Assembly (NCBI GenBank): GCA_025936115.1
Contig: JAICTZ010000019.1
Location: forward strand, 1 to 64,000
Length of the DNA stretch: 64,000 bases
Reading direction: 5' to 3'
Source: Polyangiaceae bacterium
GTDB taxonomy: Bacteria > Myxococcota_A > Polyangia > Polyangiales > Polyangiaceae
Both the position numbers and the translations under genes were made by a program. This document shows positions 1 through 8,510 of this stretch, one piece after another. Below the pieces are notes generated by a model, which saw only the letters and a list, made by a program, of their open reading frames with translations, was not told the origin of the DNA and did not search any database. Position 1 is the first letter of the stretch. Each line of letters begins with the position of its first letter.

Positions 1-42
1 CGCTAACGTTCGTTCTGAGCCAGGATCAAACTCTCCAGTTAG
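1..42 (-). rRNA. rrs: 16S ribosomal RNA, 5' end (partial)
   Basis: The reverse complement of bases 16-35 is the universal 16S start sequence (the 27F primer site), and the bases after it continue as a normal 16S 5' end. By analogy with E. coli numbering, in which this site begins at base 8, the mature 5' end falls near base 42. The rest of the gene lies outside the window to the left. The call is certain; the exact mature end is approximate. Confidence 0.97.
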
Positions 43-240
43 ATCCTTCGGCTAGCAGGTGCGGGGTTAGCCGCTCCTACCGCCATATGGCTCGCTATTC
101 GAACTCCGTCTCGCCGACCGGGGTGATCGGACGGACGGTTTTTTTGTCATACCCACGCGATGTCTCGCGGGGTGATGGGGCTCAGTTTTCAAGGACCGAG
201 GGGAAAGTCGCGTTCGGCTTTCCCGTTCAGCGGGGCGCGG
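43..240 (-). other. Transcribed leader of the rRNA operon
   Basis: This stretch lies between the inferred promoter and the 16S 5' end and has no convincing reading frame. On the minus strand bases 200-180 read CCTTGAAAACTGAGC. Leaders of this kind normally carry antitermination and RNase III processing signals, but I cannot point to a clear boxA here. Confidence 0.6.
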
Positions 241-269
241 AACCTAGTTCCGGTTTCGCCGACTGTCAA
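241..269 (-). promoter_or_regulatory. Sigma-70 type promoter of the rRNA operon
   Basis: On the minus strand there is a perfect -35 hexamer TTGACA (269 to 264), a spacer of exactly 17 bases and a -10 like hexamer TAGGTT (246 to 241). Transcription would start near 234 and give a leader of about 190 bases before the 16S end. Position, strand and spacing all fit an rRNA promoter. The -10 is only a partial match to the consensus. Confidence 0.75.
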
Positions 270-308
270 AGAGATTTCTCTCTTTGCCCGCCGATTTTTT
301 TCGGCGGG
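267..308. repeat. Two adjacent perfect inverted repeats at the rrn -35 element
   Basis: The first has 8-base arms at 267-274 and 279-286 (CAAAGAGA / TCTCTTTG) around a 4-base loop, and its left arm overlaps the -35 hexamer. The second begins at the next base, with arms at 287-294 and 301-308 (CCCGCCGA / TCGGCGGG) around six T. A third, shorter one (GGCCA-GG-TGGCC) lies at 315-326. They could be regulator binding sites or a terminator insulating the rrn promoter from the upstream operon. Neither is a classical terminator, because the T-run sits in the loop rather than after the stem. Confidence 0.7.
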
Positions 309-476
309 GTTTCCGGCCAGGTGGCCAGAAACGAGGAGGCGAACCGTGGCGACCGGGAGGGTCACCACGTTGGCGATGAGCTCGCTGCTCGCCGCCGGGC
401 TCCTTGGCCTCCGAGCGTCGGGGGTGACACTCTGGAGAGCCGGAGGGGCCGTGCCCCGTTGGGCAGGGCGGAGACT

Positions 477-1208
477 TTAGCGCGGAACGGGTTCGAATCC
501 AGTCAAATCGTCAGCAAACCACCGGCCCATGGGTTCCCGTACCAAAGCGAACTCGTGGCCGGTCGCGAGTCGCGCGCGGTACGCGGTGCCGCTCGTGGCC
601 GGCGCCCGGAATGTAGGCGGGGGAAGCGTCGTGAGGGGCCGTGCGCCGCTCAGGCGGGTGGTTCTCTGGCTCGGGACGGCGTAGCGGCCAACGATGGTGA
701 CGGAGTGCCAGGCGCCCTTGAACCATACGGCTTCCGGGCGCCTGGGGTCGCCGGGTGCCGTGCGTACCTCGAGCTTCGCCCAGTGCTCGTGCTGGCCCAT
801 CGCGTTCGATAGCGGCAGGCCAGCTTCGAGCTCGAGCTCACGGATGGCCTCGGCGACGGCGCGACGCGAGAACGAAAAGGAACGGCGTGGGAGCTCGAGC
901 ACGAGCGCGTAGCCTTCGGAGAGCGCAACGAGCGCGAACGATTTTTGCCGCGCGCGCACGACGAACTCGTGGACGTCGGAGAAATCGAACTTTTCGCGCT
1001 GGCGCAGGTAATCGAGGACGATGCGCCACTCCGCGGCCATGACCTTGAGCGCGTACGGTTCGAGGTAGCCCGCGTAATCGACGGTCTCACCGAGGTTATC
1101 GACGAGGGTCGCGCCGGCGGCCCCTGTGGCGTCGCAGAGCCGGAGCAGCGTCGCGCTGAAGCTCGAAACGGCTTGATCGCGCGGGCGGAGCGTACGGCGA
1201 CGCGTCAT
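477..1208 (-). CDS. Roadblock/LC7-like domain protein
   Basis: A 243-aa protein without signal peptide or membrane segment. Residues about 15-135 have the layout of a roadblock/LC7 domain: an N-terminal helix, a strand with ATLVDNLGETVDYAGY, a second helix, then alternating strands and a final helix. Such domains act as dimeric scaffolds or GAPs for small GTPases in Myxococcota (MglB type). The C-terminal 100 residues (VWFKGAWHSVTIVGRY, then GHEFALVREPMGRWFADD) resemble the small barrel of DUF6504, a weaker resemblance. It is the last gene of a minus-strand operon; its ATG overlaps the stop of the parvulin gene by four bases (ATGA). No GTPase gene is beside it, so a partner is unknown. Confidence 0.7.
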   Translation of the reverse strand: MTRRRTLRPRDQAVSSFSATLLRLCDATGAAGATLVDNLGETVDYAGYLEPYALKVMAAEWRIVLDYLRQREKFDFSDVHEFVVRARQKSFALVALSEGYALVLELPRRSFSFSRRAVAEAIRELELEAGLPLSNAMGQHEHWAKLEVRTAPGDPRRPEAVWFKGAWHSVTIVGRYAVPSQRTTRLSGARPLTTLPPPTFRAPATSGTAYRARLATGHEFALVREPMGRWFADDLTGFEPVPR

Positions 1209-2146
1209 GGTCCGGAGGGAACGAGCGCCGTGAGCGCGTCCACGGCACGATCGATGCTCACCGGCGACGTGGCACGCAAGGGACCGAGCAACGCGTCGAG
1301 GGAACGCTTGGCGCGCCCGGAGAAGACTGCGTCGGCCAGAAGCACGCGACGCTCGGCGAGCGGAATCCGAAGCTCGGGGTAGCGCTCGTCGAGCACGATC
1401 AGGTGATACCCGAAGCTGGTCTTCACGAGGCCGCTGTGCTCGCCGGGTGTGGTGAGAGCGTTGGCAGCGCGCGCAAAGTCAGAGTCCAACGTGCCGTCGA
1501 GGGGCTTGGGGGGCTGCTCGGCGGGATCCCACAGGCGGCCGTCCGGCGTGACGGGCGGCAAGTGCTCGGCGCGGATCTCGAGGCCCCGCCCCGGGAACGC
1601 CTGGGCGCGTTTGACGAGCTCGTCGCCGGTGCGTGCGTCTTTCAGCGCGGCGGCGAGCTCGCTGGCGAGAGCGCGAGCGGGACCGTCGTCAGCCGGTTTC
1701 TTCACGAGGATCACGGCGTGGGAGGTGCGGGCGCTCGGCGGGCGATCGAGCTCGGGCCAGCGCTGGGCGGTGAGTGCCGACACCTCGTCGTCGGTGGGCG
1801 GCCCGAGGGCGCGCGCGTCGTCGCGCAAACGCTCGAGCACGGCGCGCGCGAGCACTCCACGTTCCGCGACGCTCACGCGCGCTCGGAGCGCGGGATTTTC
1901 GCGCGTTGCAGCCGCAAACAGGGCGTCCTCTATCGCGCGGCGGCGTGCTTCGAGCGGCCGCACACCGCCGCGAGCCACGATGCGCGCGACGGTGCCGGCC
2001 TCGATGCGCTCCTCGCCCACGACGGCCACGACGCCGGGCGGAAGCCGCTGTTCATCGAGTTTCGGTGCGGCCTGCTCGCGACACGCCGGCGTCAACGCGA
2101 GAACCACGCCGAGGGCCGCCCGCGCGGTGCCCCTCCCCGCGTTCAT
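1205..2146 (-). CDS. Peptidyl-prolyl isomerase, parvulin type, lipoprotein
   Basis: A 313-aa protein with a short signal peptide ending in a lipobox (LTPAC, Cys about residue 22), so it is probably anchored to a membrane facing the periplasm. The middle and C-terminal parts match a parvulin (PpiC/SurA) rotamase domain: SHAVILVKKPADDG near residue 145 and TPGEHSGLVKTSFGYHLIVLDE near 240 are the characteristic first and last strands. A helical SurA-like segment precedes it. The likely role is folding or assisting exported proteins. It overlaps both neighbours by four bases, which indicates translational coupling within the operon. Confidence 0.85.
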   Translation of the reverse strand: MNAGRGTARAALGVVLALTPACREQAAPKLDEQRLPPGVVAVVGEERIEAGTVARIVARGGVRPLEARRRAIEDALFAAATRENPALRARVSVAERGVLARAVLERLRDDARALGPPTDDEVSALTAQRWPELDRPPSARTSHAVILVKKPADDGPARALASELAAALKDARTGDELVKRAQAFPGRGLEIRAEHLPPVTPDGRLWDPAEQPPKPLDGTLDSDFARAANALTTPGEHSGLVKTSFGYHLIVLDERYPELRIPLAERRVLLADAVFSGRAKRSLDALLGPLRATSPVSIDRAVDALTALVPSGP

Positions 2147-2343
2147 CGGCTAGAGGACCTCGGCCGCAACATGTCCGTCGCCGAGCGCAAGGCAATGGCG
2201 CCGACCAGGAGAAAGTAGAGGGCCTGCACGTCACGCCGATCACCGAGCGCGCGCAAGCCGAGTACGAACGCAGCGGCGGCCGCGACGAAGAGCACGATGT
2301 TCACCGCGTTGGCGACGCGTCCCATGAACGCTCGGTCGTTCAT
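2143..2343 (-). CDS. Small two-helix membrane protein
   Basis: A 66-aa protein with two hydrophobic segments (about residues 13-30 and 42-57) separated by a charged loop containing GDRRDVQ. The ATG at 2343 overlaps the stop of the upstream membrane protein (ATGA), and its own stop overlaps the start of the parvulin gene (ATGA), so the start is well supported by coupling. A longer reading of this frame reaching 2814 is the shadow of the upstream gene and has no membrane character. I do not recognise the family. Confidence 0.75.
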   Translation of the reverse strand: MNDRAFMGRVANAVNIVLFVAAAAAFVLGLRALGDRRDVQALYFLLVGAIALRSATDMLRPRSSSR

Positions 2344-3050
2344 CGGAGCGCCGCCCAAACCAAGCCGAGACCGAAAAGCAGGGCTAGCAGAGCGCCGCGC
2401 AGTGCCACGGCGTTCAGTCGCTGAGCAGGCGACGCGAGCTCGACGCGCGTCCCTTGGGCGAGTGCGATGCGCGAGCCGACACTCAAGACGAGCAGCGCGC
2501 AAGCGACCGCCGCCCCGTGTGCGAGGACGGCGTGCTCCGGGCGATCGACGCGAAATGCGAGGCCCTCGCAAACGAGCGCCGCGCAAACCGCGAAAGCGAC
2601 GATGGGCACGGCGCGCGCGTGCAGGCGCGAGCGGGGGATGAGCGGCGCTCCGGGCGCGATCTGGAGCTCGCGACCCGCTTCCGGCAGCGTGCGCACGCGG
2701 CCCCAACCGAACGCGTAGAGCACCCAACCGAGCGTGCCGAGCGCCGTGCGCACGCGGTCCAGATGAGCCGGTGACAGATCGCTCCCGAGCAGCGCCCAGG
2801 TGAGCGCCGAGCACAGGACGAACACGTAAATCCCGAAAACTCGTGCGACCGTGAGGCGCTGCCCGACGATCGACAACGCGAGCAGCAACGCAACGAGCGC
2901 AGCGGCCGCCGTCAGCCGAGGCCCAGTCCGGACGCCACGCGCCATCACCGGCAAGCCGACGGTGAGCATCCAGGCGTAGAGGCCCGGCAAGAGCACGCGC
3001 GTCCGTTCCGTGAGCGGCAGCGCTTCGGGCGGCTCGGCGGAAGCGATCAT
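2340..3050 (-). CDS. Polytopic membrane protein of unknown function
   Basis: A 236-aa protein with about six to seven hydrophobic helices (for example LTAAAALVALLLALSIVG near residue 47 and AVACALLVLSVG near 185), so an inner-membrane protein. No catalytic motif is visible. It lies 22 bases after the leucyl aminopeptidase gene and overlaps the 66-aa gene by four bases, and is probably co-transcribed with both. Function not recognised. Confidence 0.75.
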   Translation of the reverse strand: MIASAEPPEALPLTERTRVLLPGLYAWMLTVGLPVMARGVRTGPRLTAAAALVALLLALSIVGQRLTVARVFGIYVFVLCSALTWALLGSDLSPAHLDRVRTALGTLGWVLYAFGWGRVRTLPEAGRELQIAPGAPLIPRSRLHARAVPIVAFAVCAALVCEGLAFRVDRPEHAVLAHGAAVACALLVLSVGSRIALAQGTRVELASPAQRLNAVALRGALLALLFGLGLVWAALR

Positions 3051-3072
3051 CGTCCGAGCGGGCCCCGGCGCC

Positions 3073-4551
3073 TCAGTGGGCGAAGCTTTCGACCAGGTTC
3101 ACGAACGTGAGCACGGGATGACCGGTAGCGCCCTTCGGGTAAATGCCGCGCGCGCGTTCGGCGAGCACGGGCCCGGCGACGTCGCAATGGATCCAGGGGA
3201 AACCGCCCACGAATTCGCGTAAAAATAGGGCGGCGAGGATGGAACCGCCGTAGCGATCGCCCGTGTGCTTGAAATCGGCGATATCGCTCTTCAGCTGTTC
3301 GGCGTACTCGTCGAAGAGCGGCATGCGCCAGAAAGATTCTCCGGCGTCGCGCGCCGCCGCTTCGAGCTTTTGCGCGAGGTCGTCACTCGTGGCGTAGTAC
3401 GCCGAGCACGTCTTGCCGAGCGCGACGAGCGCGGCCCCCGTGAGCGTGGCGGCGTCGATCACGAGGTCGGGCTCGAGCCGCGCCGCGTAGGCGAGCGCGT
3501 CGGCGAGCACGAGCCGTCCCTCGGCGTCGGTATTGATGATCTCGACGGTCTTACCCGAAAGTGACTTGAAGACGTCGGCGGGGCGATAGGCTTCGCCGTC
3601 GGGCATGTTTTCGGCGGCGCCGATAATGCCATGAACTTCGACGCGCGGCTTCAAGCGAGCGATCGCCGCCATCAAGCCGAGCACGGCCGCGGCGCCGCCC
3701 ATGTCCGATTTCATCTCGCCCATGCCCGCCGCCGGCTTGATGCAGAGGCCGCCCGAGTCGAACGTGAGGCCCTTGCCGACGAAGACCAGACGCTTCACGG
3801 CGCCGCGCGGCGCGTAGCTCAGATGGATGAAGCGCGGCTCGTGCGCGCTGCCCTGGCCCACCGCGTAGTGCAGGTTCATACCGGCGGCTCGAATGCCGCG
3901 CTTGTCCAGCACTTTGAGGCCGAGCTTGCCGCTCTTGGCGATGCGACGCGCGATCTGCGCGAGGGCTTCCGGCGTGAGCACGTTCGGCGGTTCGTTGACG
4001 GCGTCGCGCGCGAGCGCGACGGCGCTCGCGATGTCGGCTCCGAGAGCGAGCTCGCGCCGCGCGCTCGTCCCGGCGCGGCCCTGGCCGAAGACGATGATCT
4101 TCTTGAGCTCGGATTTCGGGCGTCGATCGCCCGTGAAGTACTTGACGAAACGGTACGCGCCGAGCCCGGCCGCTTCGCCGACCTGACGCCAATCGACGTC
4201 GGCCGGGAGCGCAATGCCCACGCGCGTCACGCCCGGCCCTGCGGAGGCGCGCACGGCGGTGGCGACGGCCGAGCGCAAGCGCGCGGCGTCGAGCTTCGTC
4301 CGCGCGCCGAGCCCGACGATCAGGACGCGCCGCGCTTTGATGCGGCCGAGGGTCGAAACGTCGAGCACCTGGTCGGCCTTGCCCGTAAACTCGACGAGCT
4401 TGCCGTGCGCGACGAGCCCGCCGCCCAGTGCCGTTTCGAGCGGACCGATCCAGGGGCTTCGTTCGAGCGAGCCTTCTTCGACGCAGACGGCGAGCACGTC
4501 GAGTGCCGCGCGCGTCGGATCGCCTGACCCAATTTCAATCGACGCAGTCAT
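3073..4551 (-). CDS. pepA: Leucyl aminopeptidase, M17 family
   Basis: A cytoplasmic metallopeptidase that removes N-terminal residues from peptides. With ATG at 4551 the protein has 492 residues, normal for PepA; an upstream ATG at 4611 would add a tail foreign to the family. The signature NTDAEGRLVLADAL is present at about residue 338, and the two-metal site is intact (VGKGLTFDSGG for the first ligands, then MKSDMGGAAAVLG). The N-terminal 160 residues form the usual macrodomain-like part. It is the first gene of the minus-strand operon that continues to 477, and is divergent from the SDR gene. Confidence 0.95.
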   Translation of the reverse strand: MTASIEIGSGDPTRAALDVLAVCVEEGSLERSPWIGPLETALGGGLVAHGKLVEFTGKADQVLDVSTLGRIKARRVLIVGLGARTKLDAARLRSAVATAVRASAGPGVTRVGIALPADVDWRQVGEAAGLGAYRFVKYFTGDRRPKSELKKIIVFGQGRAGTSARRELALGADIASAVALARDAVNEPPNVLTPEALAQIARRIAKSGKLGLKVLDKRGIRAAGMNLHYAVGQGSAHEPRFIHLSYAPRGAVKRLVFVGKGLTFDSGGLCIKPAAGMGEMKSDMGGAAAVLGLMAAIARLKPRVEVHGIIGAAENMPDGEAYRPADVFKSLSGKTVEIINTDAEGRLVLADALAYAARLEPDLVIDAATLTGAALVALGKTCSAYYATSDDLAQKLEAAARDAGESFWRMPLFDEYAEQLKSDIADFKHTGDRYGGSILAALFLREFVGGFPWIHCDVAGPVLAERARGIYPKGATGHPVLTFVNLVESFAH

Positions 4552-4723
4552 CGGATTTGGTCGAAGAAGGTAGTGCTCCGTGCGCGCGGTCGCAAATGGT
4601 CCGTGAAGCACGTGTCACACGCCGGCGCGGCCGAGCGCTGCTAGCATGCGCGAAGCCCATGTTACCCGCCTCGATGCGCACCTTTAGCCGTGGCTCCCTC
4701 GCGTACCGCCGGGGAATGCGCTG

Positions 4724-5431
4724 ATGGCGCGGGCGGTGCTGATTTCAGGGGCGGGCGGTGCACTCGGGTCGGCGCTCGTCGCGCACTTTGCCCAAAGCGA
4801 TGCGGTCGTCGTGGCGGCGGGGCGCGGCGTCGTCCAGGCCGAGCTCGACGCGAAGTACGGCGTGGGCCGCACGCTGGCGGCGCCGCTCGAGCTCGCTTCG
4901 GAAGTCGGCTGGCGCGAACTCGTCGAGCGGCTCACACGCGAAGAGCTCGCCGTCGACGGCGCCGTGCTCGCAGCCGGCGGCTGGCGCGGCGGCGCACCGC
5001 TCAGCGAAACCGGCGACGACGTTTGGTCATCGATGCTCGCGGTGAATCTCGAGACGGCGCGCGTGTCGCTGCGGGCACTCTTGCCCGGCATGCTCGGCGC
5101 GCGACGCGGGAGCATCGTGCTCGTGGCGTCGCTCGCGGCGGCGCGACCTTGGGAAAGCGCGGGAGCGGTGGCGTACGCGGCGTCGAAGGCGGCGGCGCTC
5201 GCGCTCGTGCAGGCGACGGCAGCGGAAGCGCTGGCGAGCGGTGTGCGCGTGAACGCAATCTTGCCGAGCACGATCGATACGCCGGCAAACCGGAGCGCGA
5301 TGCCCAAGGCCGATTTCACGCGTTGGGTGGCGCCCGCTTCACTCGCGCAAGTAGCTGGATTTCTGCTGTCCGATGCGGCGCGCGACATTTCGGGCGCCGC
5401 ACTGCCGGTGTACGGGCGCGTGGGCGTGTGA
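4724..5431 (+). CDS. Short-chain dehydrogenase/reductase (SDR)
   Basis: A 235-aa NAD(P)-dependent oxidoreductase of the classical SDR type. It has the nucleotide-binding glycine motif GAGGALG at residues 9-15, an AAGG strand end after residue 80, a catalytic Ser in IVLVASLAA, and the YxxxK pair Tyr151 and Lys155 (YAASK). C-terminal RVNAILPSTIDTPANR is typical of the family. The substrate cannot be told. GGGGA lies about seven bases before the ATG. It is divergent from pepA and convergent with the ferredoxin reductase gene. Confidence 0.9.
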   Translation: MARAVLISGAGGALGSALVAHFAQSDAVVVAAGRGVVQAELDAKYGVGRTLAAPLELASEVGWRELVERLTREELAVDGAVLAAGGWRGGAPLSETGDDVWSSMLAVNLETARVSLRALLPGMLGARRGSIVLVASLAAARPWESAGAVAYAASKAAALALVQATAAEALASGVRVNAILPSTIDTPANRSAMPKADFTRWVAPASLAQVAGFLLSDAARDISGAALPVYGRVGV

Positions 5432-5491
5432 CGGCGACGCGCTCGTGCGACGCGTCAAGCTAGACGTTTCCGGCGCTGGAACTCTGCGCCG

Positions 5492-6235
5492 TCACCAATA
5501 CTTTTCGATCGTGATGTGACCGGGGTTGCGCACGCGATGTTTGCGCAAGCCGCGCTCGCCGAGGAGCTTCGTCATCTCTTCGATCATCGCCGGATTGCCG
5601 CAGAGCATCACGTGCGAACGCGCCGGGTCGAGCGGCGTCGCGGCAGCGCGCTCGAGCTCGCCCTCGGCGAGCAGCGTCGTGATGCGTCCGTGCAAGAGGC
5701 CGCCCGACGGCGCCTCACGACTGAGCGCTGCCACGAGGGTCAAGCGTCCTGCTCGCGCCAGCGCGAGCTCCTTCAGCTCGTCGCGATGGGCGAGCTGGCT
5801 CTGTTCACGCACGCCGTGCACCAGCACGATGCGCTCGAAGCGCTGCCACGGCTCTTCACTGGCGAGAATCGAGAGAAATGGGCCGAGTCCGGTGCCGGTC
5901 GCGACCAGCCAGAGCTCGCGCGCACTCGGCACCCATTTCAAAGTGAAGTACCCCTGCGGCTTCGGCTCGACGAAGACGGGGTCGCCGGGCGCGAGGCGCA
6001 TGAGGTGCGGGGTCAACCTACCTTCCTGCACCTCCGTCACCAAAAAGCCGAGCGGCCCGCCCGGCGCCGACGCGATCGAATACGAGCGCCGCTCGATGAC
6101 GCCGGCAACTTCGAGTCCGAGATTGACGAATTGACCGGGGTCGAAGGGCTCGATTTCGGCTGCAATCGCGAGCGTAGCGAGGCCCGGTGCCCAGTCGCGC
6201 CGGGCGATGAGGTGCCCTGCTGACCAGCCTTGCAT
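5492..6235 (-). CDS. fpr: Ferredoxin/flavodoxin-NADP reductase
   Basis: A 247-aa FAD enzyme that exchanges electrons between NADPH and ferredoxin or flavodoxin. I chose the ATG at 6235 because the protein then matches the length of E. coli Fpr (248 aa); the frame is open further upstream but that part is not conserved. FAD-binding RRSYSIASAP and GPLGFLVTEV, the NADP-binding VATGTGLGPFLSIL, and the C-terminal MLCGNPAMIEEM with a final aromatic residue (EKYW) are all present. Confidence 0.92.
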   Translation of the reverse strand: MQGWSAGHLIARRDWAPGLATLAIAAEIEPFDPGQFVNLGLEVAGVIERRSYSIASAPGGPLGFLVTEVQEGRLTPHLMRLAPGDPVFVEPKPQGYFTLKWVPSARELWLVATGTGLGPFLSILASEEPWQRFERIVLVHGVREQSQLAHRDELKELALARAGRLTLVAALSREAPSGGLLHGRITTLLAEGELERAAATPLDPARSHVMLCGNPAMIEEMTKLLGERGLRKHRVRNPGHITIEKYW

Positions 6236-6362
6236 CGACCCCGTTTCGATAACCCCAGGCGAACCCGCGAGCAAGGCGCCGAATTCGGGGCGCAGCGTCA
6301 CGCGTCTCCATCCACCCAAAAAACGCGGCGAATACGCACGGAGCGTGTACGCTAAGAGGAGG

Positions 6363-8503
6363 ATGGCGTTGTCGGTTACGTGCCCCTCCTGTGGCAAGTC
6401 GTTTCAGCTCGCGCAGGAGATCTACGATCGCAAAGTAGCGGGCAAGATCGTCTCGATCCGCTGCAAGCAGTGCCAAGCGGGAATTCGCATCGACGCGACG
6501 CAACCCGGCGGACTCAAAGTGCTCGGCGCGACGCCGGCGACGACGGACAGCGCGCAAGGCGTGCGGGCGCGCCAGCCGACGCTCATCGGCATGATGGGAC
6601 CGAGCGGCGCCGTGACGAGCGGCGCGAGTGCGGAAGGCGCGCTCTGGGCAGTCGATAGCGGCGGCAACGGCGAGGATCGCGAGCTCGATGACGTAACGAT
6701 CGCGCGCGAGATCGCGGCGGGCATGATCGGTCCGGCGACGCTCGTTTGGCGCGACGGCATGAGCGACTGGCTCGAGGTGCAGCAGGTGCCGCAGCTCGCC
6801 AAGCACCTGCTCGCAGCCAAACTAGCCAAACCAGCCGAACCTCCGAAGGCCGCGGTTCCGTTGCCGTCGGCGCCAGCCAAACAACAGTCGGCGCCCGAAG
6901 CCGCCGCGCTACCACCGGTCGAGCCGAAGCGCCCGGCTGCCGCGGCTGCGCCTGTCCCCGCACCGGCTGCTCCACCGCCACCGCCACCGCCACCGCCACC
7001 GCCACCGCCGGAGGCAAAAGCCGCAGCCGGCGGCGGGCCGCAGCCTGTACCGGTGATGCACGACGATGACGAAGAGGACGCGACGATGATTTTTCGCGCG
7101 TCTGCGTCGGCGGCATCGAAGGGTGGCGTCAGCGAATCGTCGCAGGACAAAACGCCGGTACCGGCTGGACCGCCGCCCGCAGCGGGAAAGCCTGCAGCGG
7201 GAAAGCCTGCAGCGGGAAAACCTCTCGGCAGCGGCCTCGGCGCCGCCGGCGCGCCGCGACCTGCCTTTGGACGAGCAGCTGGTAGCTCGCCACTCGCTAC
7301 GGGAGCGCGAGCAGCCGCTTCGCCACCAGCTGCCGGTGGCGGTGGACGTGCCGCACCGCGCCCCCTAGCTCGCCGCTCGCCGCGCCCTCGCCAGCGGCCG
7401 GCAGCTCGCCGCTCGCGGCCGAAACATCCTCGGCGTCGCCCGCCGCTCCGATGCCCCCGGCACCGCCGCCCCCGCCCGCCCCCGCGGCTGCCCCGCCACC
7501 GCCACGCGCCAAGCAGCCGTCGGCGCCTGGCCTCCCGCGCGGGCTCACGCCACCACCGGAACCAACACCAGCCCGGGCGGCCGAGGCGGCGCCGTCCGCG
7601 CCGATGTTCCCGCCCGCCGGCTCCACGCCCTTTGCGCCACCACCTCCGCCCGCGCCCCCACCGGCCGCGATCCCCACTTCTCCGGCTGCGCCCGCACCCA
7701 TGCGAGCCAGGCAGCCCTCTGCCTCGGGCTTACCACGCGGCCTCTATCCTCCGCCCGAGCGACCGGCCCCGCCGCCGCCGAGCCCGCCACCGGCTCCGCC
7801 TTCCACCGCACCCGCGTTCCCCAACGTTCAAGGCGGCTCGCAGCCGATGGCGCAGCTCGCGCCGAACCCGTTCGCGGTGGCCACCACGACCGATCTCGAG
7901 TTCACGCCCCAACGCAGCAAGACGCCCCTGATCATCGGGGGCATCGTGCTCGTGCTCGCGGCGGCCGGCATCGCCGTCGCTGTGACGAGCTCGGGCTCAC
8001 GCCCCGCGCCGCCGCCTGTGCCCCCGCCGGCCCCAGCCGCGCCCGCAGCCACCACGCCACCGGCCACCACCGCGACCCAAAGCACCGCCTCACCAGAAGG
8101 CATGGCGGCGCCGCCTTCGAAACCCTCCGACGACATCGCGGGCACGCCGCGCCCCTCCGCTAGTAACGGCGATTTTTCGCAGCTGTTCGCCGCCGGAGCT
8201 CAACAAGCGCAAAAGGGTGGCACGACCGCCTCGGCCAAACCGTTCGACCCCGAGGAAGCGCGGACGGCCGTAGCCGGTGCCCTCAAAGCGGTCGCCGCGT
8301 GCCGCGAGCCCGGCGGACCGAGCGGACAGACGAGCGCATCCGTCACGTTCGACGCGACCGGTCACGTTTCGAGCGTCACCGTCGGGGCGCCGTTCTCCGG
8401 CACGTCGACGGGCACGTGCATCATCGGCGCGCTGAAGGGCGTCAAGGTAACGCCCTTCACCGGCCTGCCCGGCACCGTCTCGCAACCGGTGAGTTTGCTC
8501 TGA
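6363..8503 (+). CDS. Zinc-ribbon / GYF_2 / Pro-Ala-rich membrane protein, interrupted by a frameshift
   Basis: The first part (from ATG 6363, with AAGAGG just upstream) has an MJ0042-type zinc ribbon (CPSCGKSF then CKQC), followed by a GYF_2 domain at about residues 95-150 (ALWAVDS, GPATLVWRDGMSDW) and long Pro/Ala linkers including a run of about 13 Pro. Near 7361-7365, a run of five C, the linker character leaves this frame: the original frame becomes Arg-rich, while the next frame continues SSPLAAPSPAAG, carries a membrane helix (IIGGIVLVLAAAGIAVAVTSS) and ends at 8503 in a conserved domain with DPEEARTAVAGALKAVAACREPGG. One missing base in the C-run explains both halves. This is a typical myxobacterial polar or regulatory protein architecture; function unknown. 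Confidence 0.8.
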
Positions 8504-8510
8504 CGCGCCG

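Noticed and set aside
489..499. GGTTCGAATCC, the classic tRNA T-arm sequence on the plus strand
   Set aside because: It is the antisense of the coding end of the roadblock-like gene, and no cloverleaf or acceptor stem can be formed around it.
3631..4527. Long plus-strand open frame opposite pepA (and similar ones opposite kinase, TamB, 1570-aa and propeller genes)
   Set aside because: High GC makes antisense frames open; composition is His/Arg/Asp-rich and no motif is present.
5429..5494. GTGACGGCG and CGCCGTCAC as a bidirectional terminator between the SDR and fpr genes
   Set aside because: The arms are 48 bases apart, include both stop codons and have no T-run.
6970..7011. CCACCG repeats as a possible satellite or CRISPR-like array
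   Set aside because: It is a poly-proline codon run inside a coding region, with no spacers.
7376..7931. Arg/Pro-rich continuation of the zinc-ribbon frame as a real C-terminus
   Set aside because: The alternative frame carries a membrane helix and a conserved domain, while this one has the composition of a shifted Pro/Ala linker.
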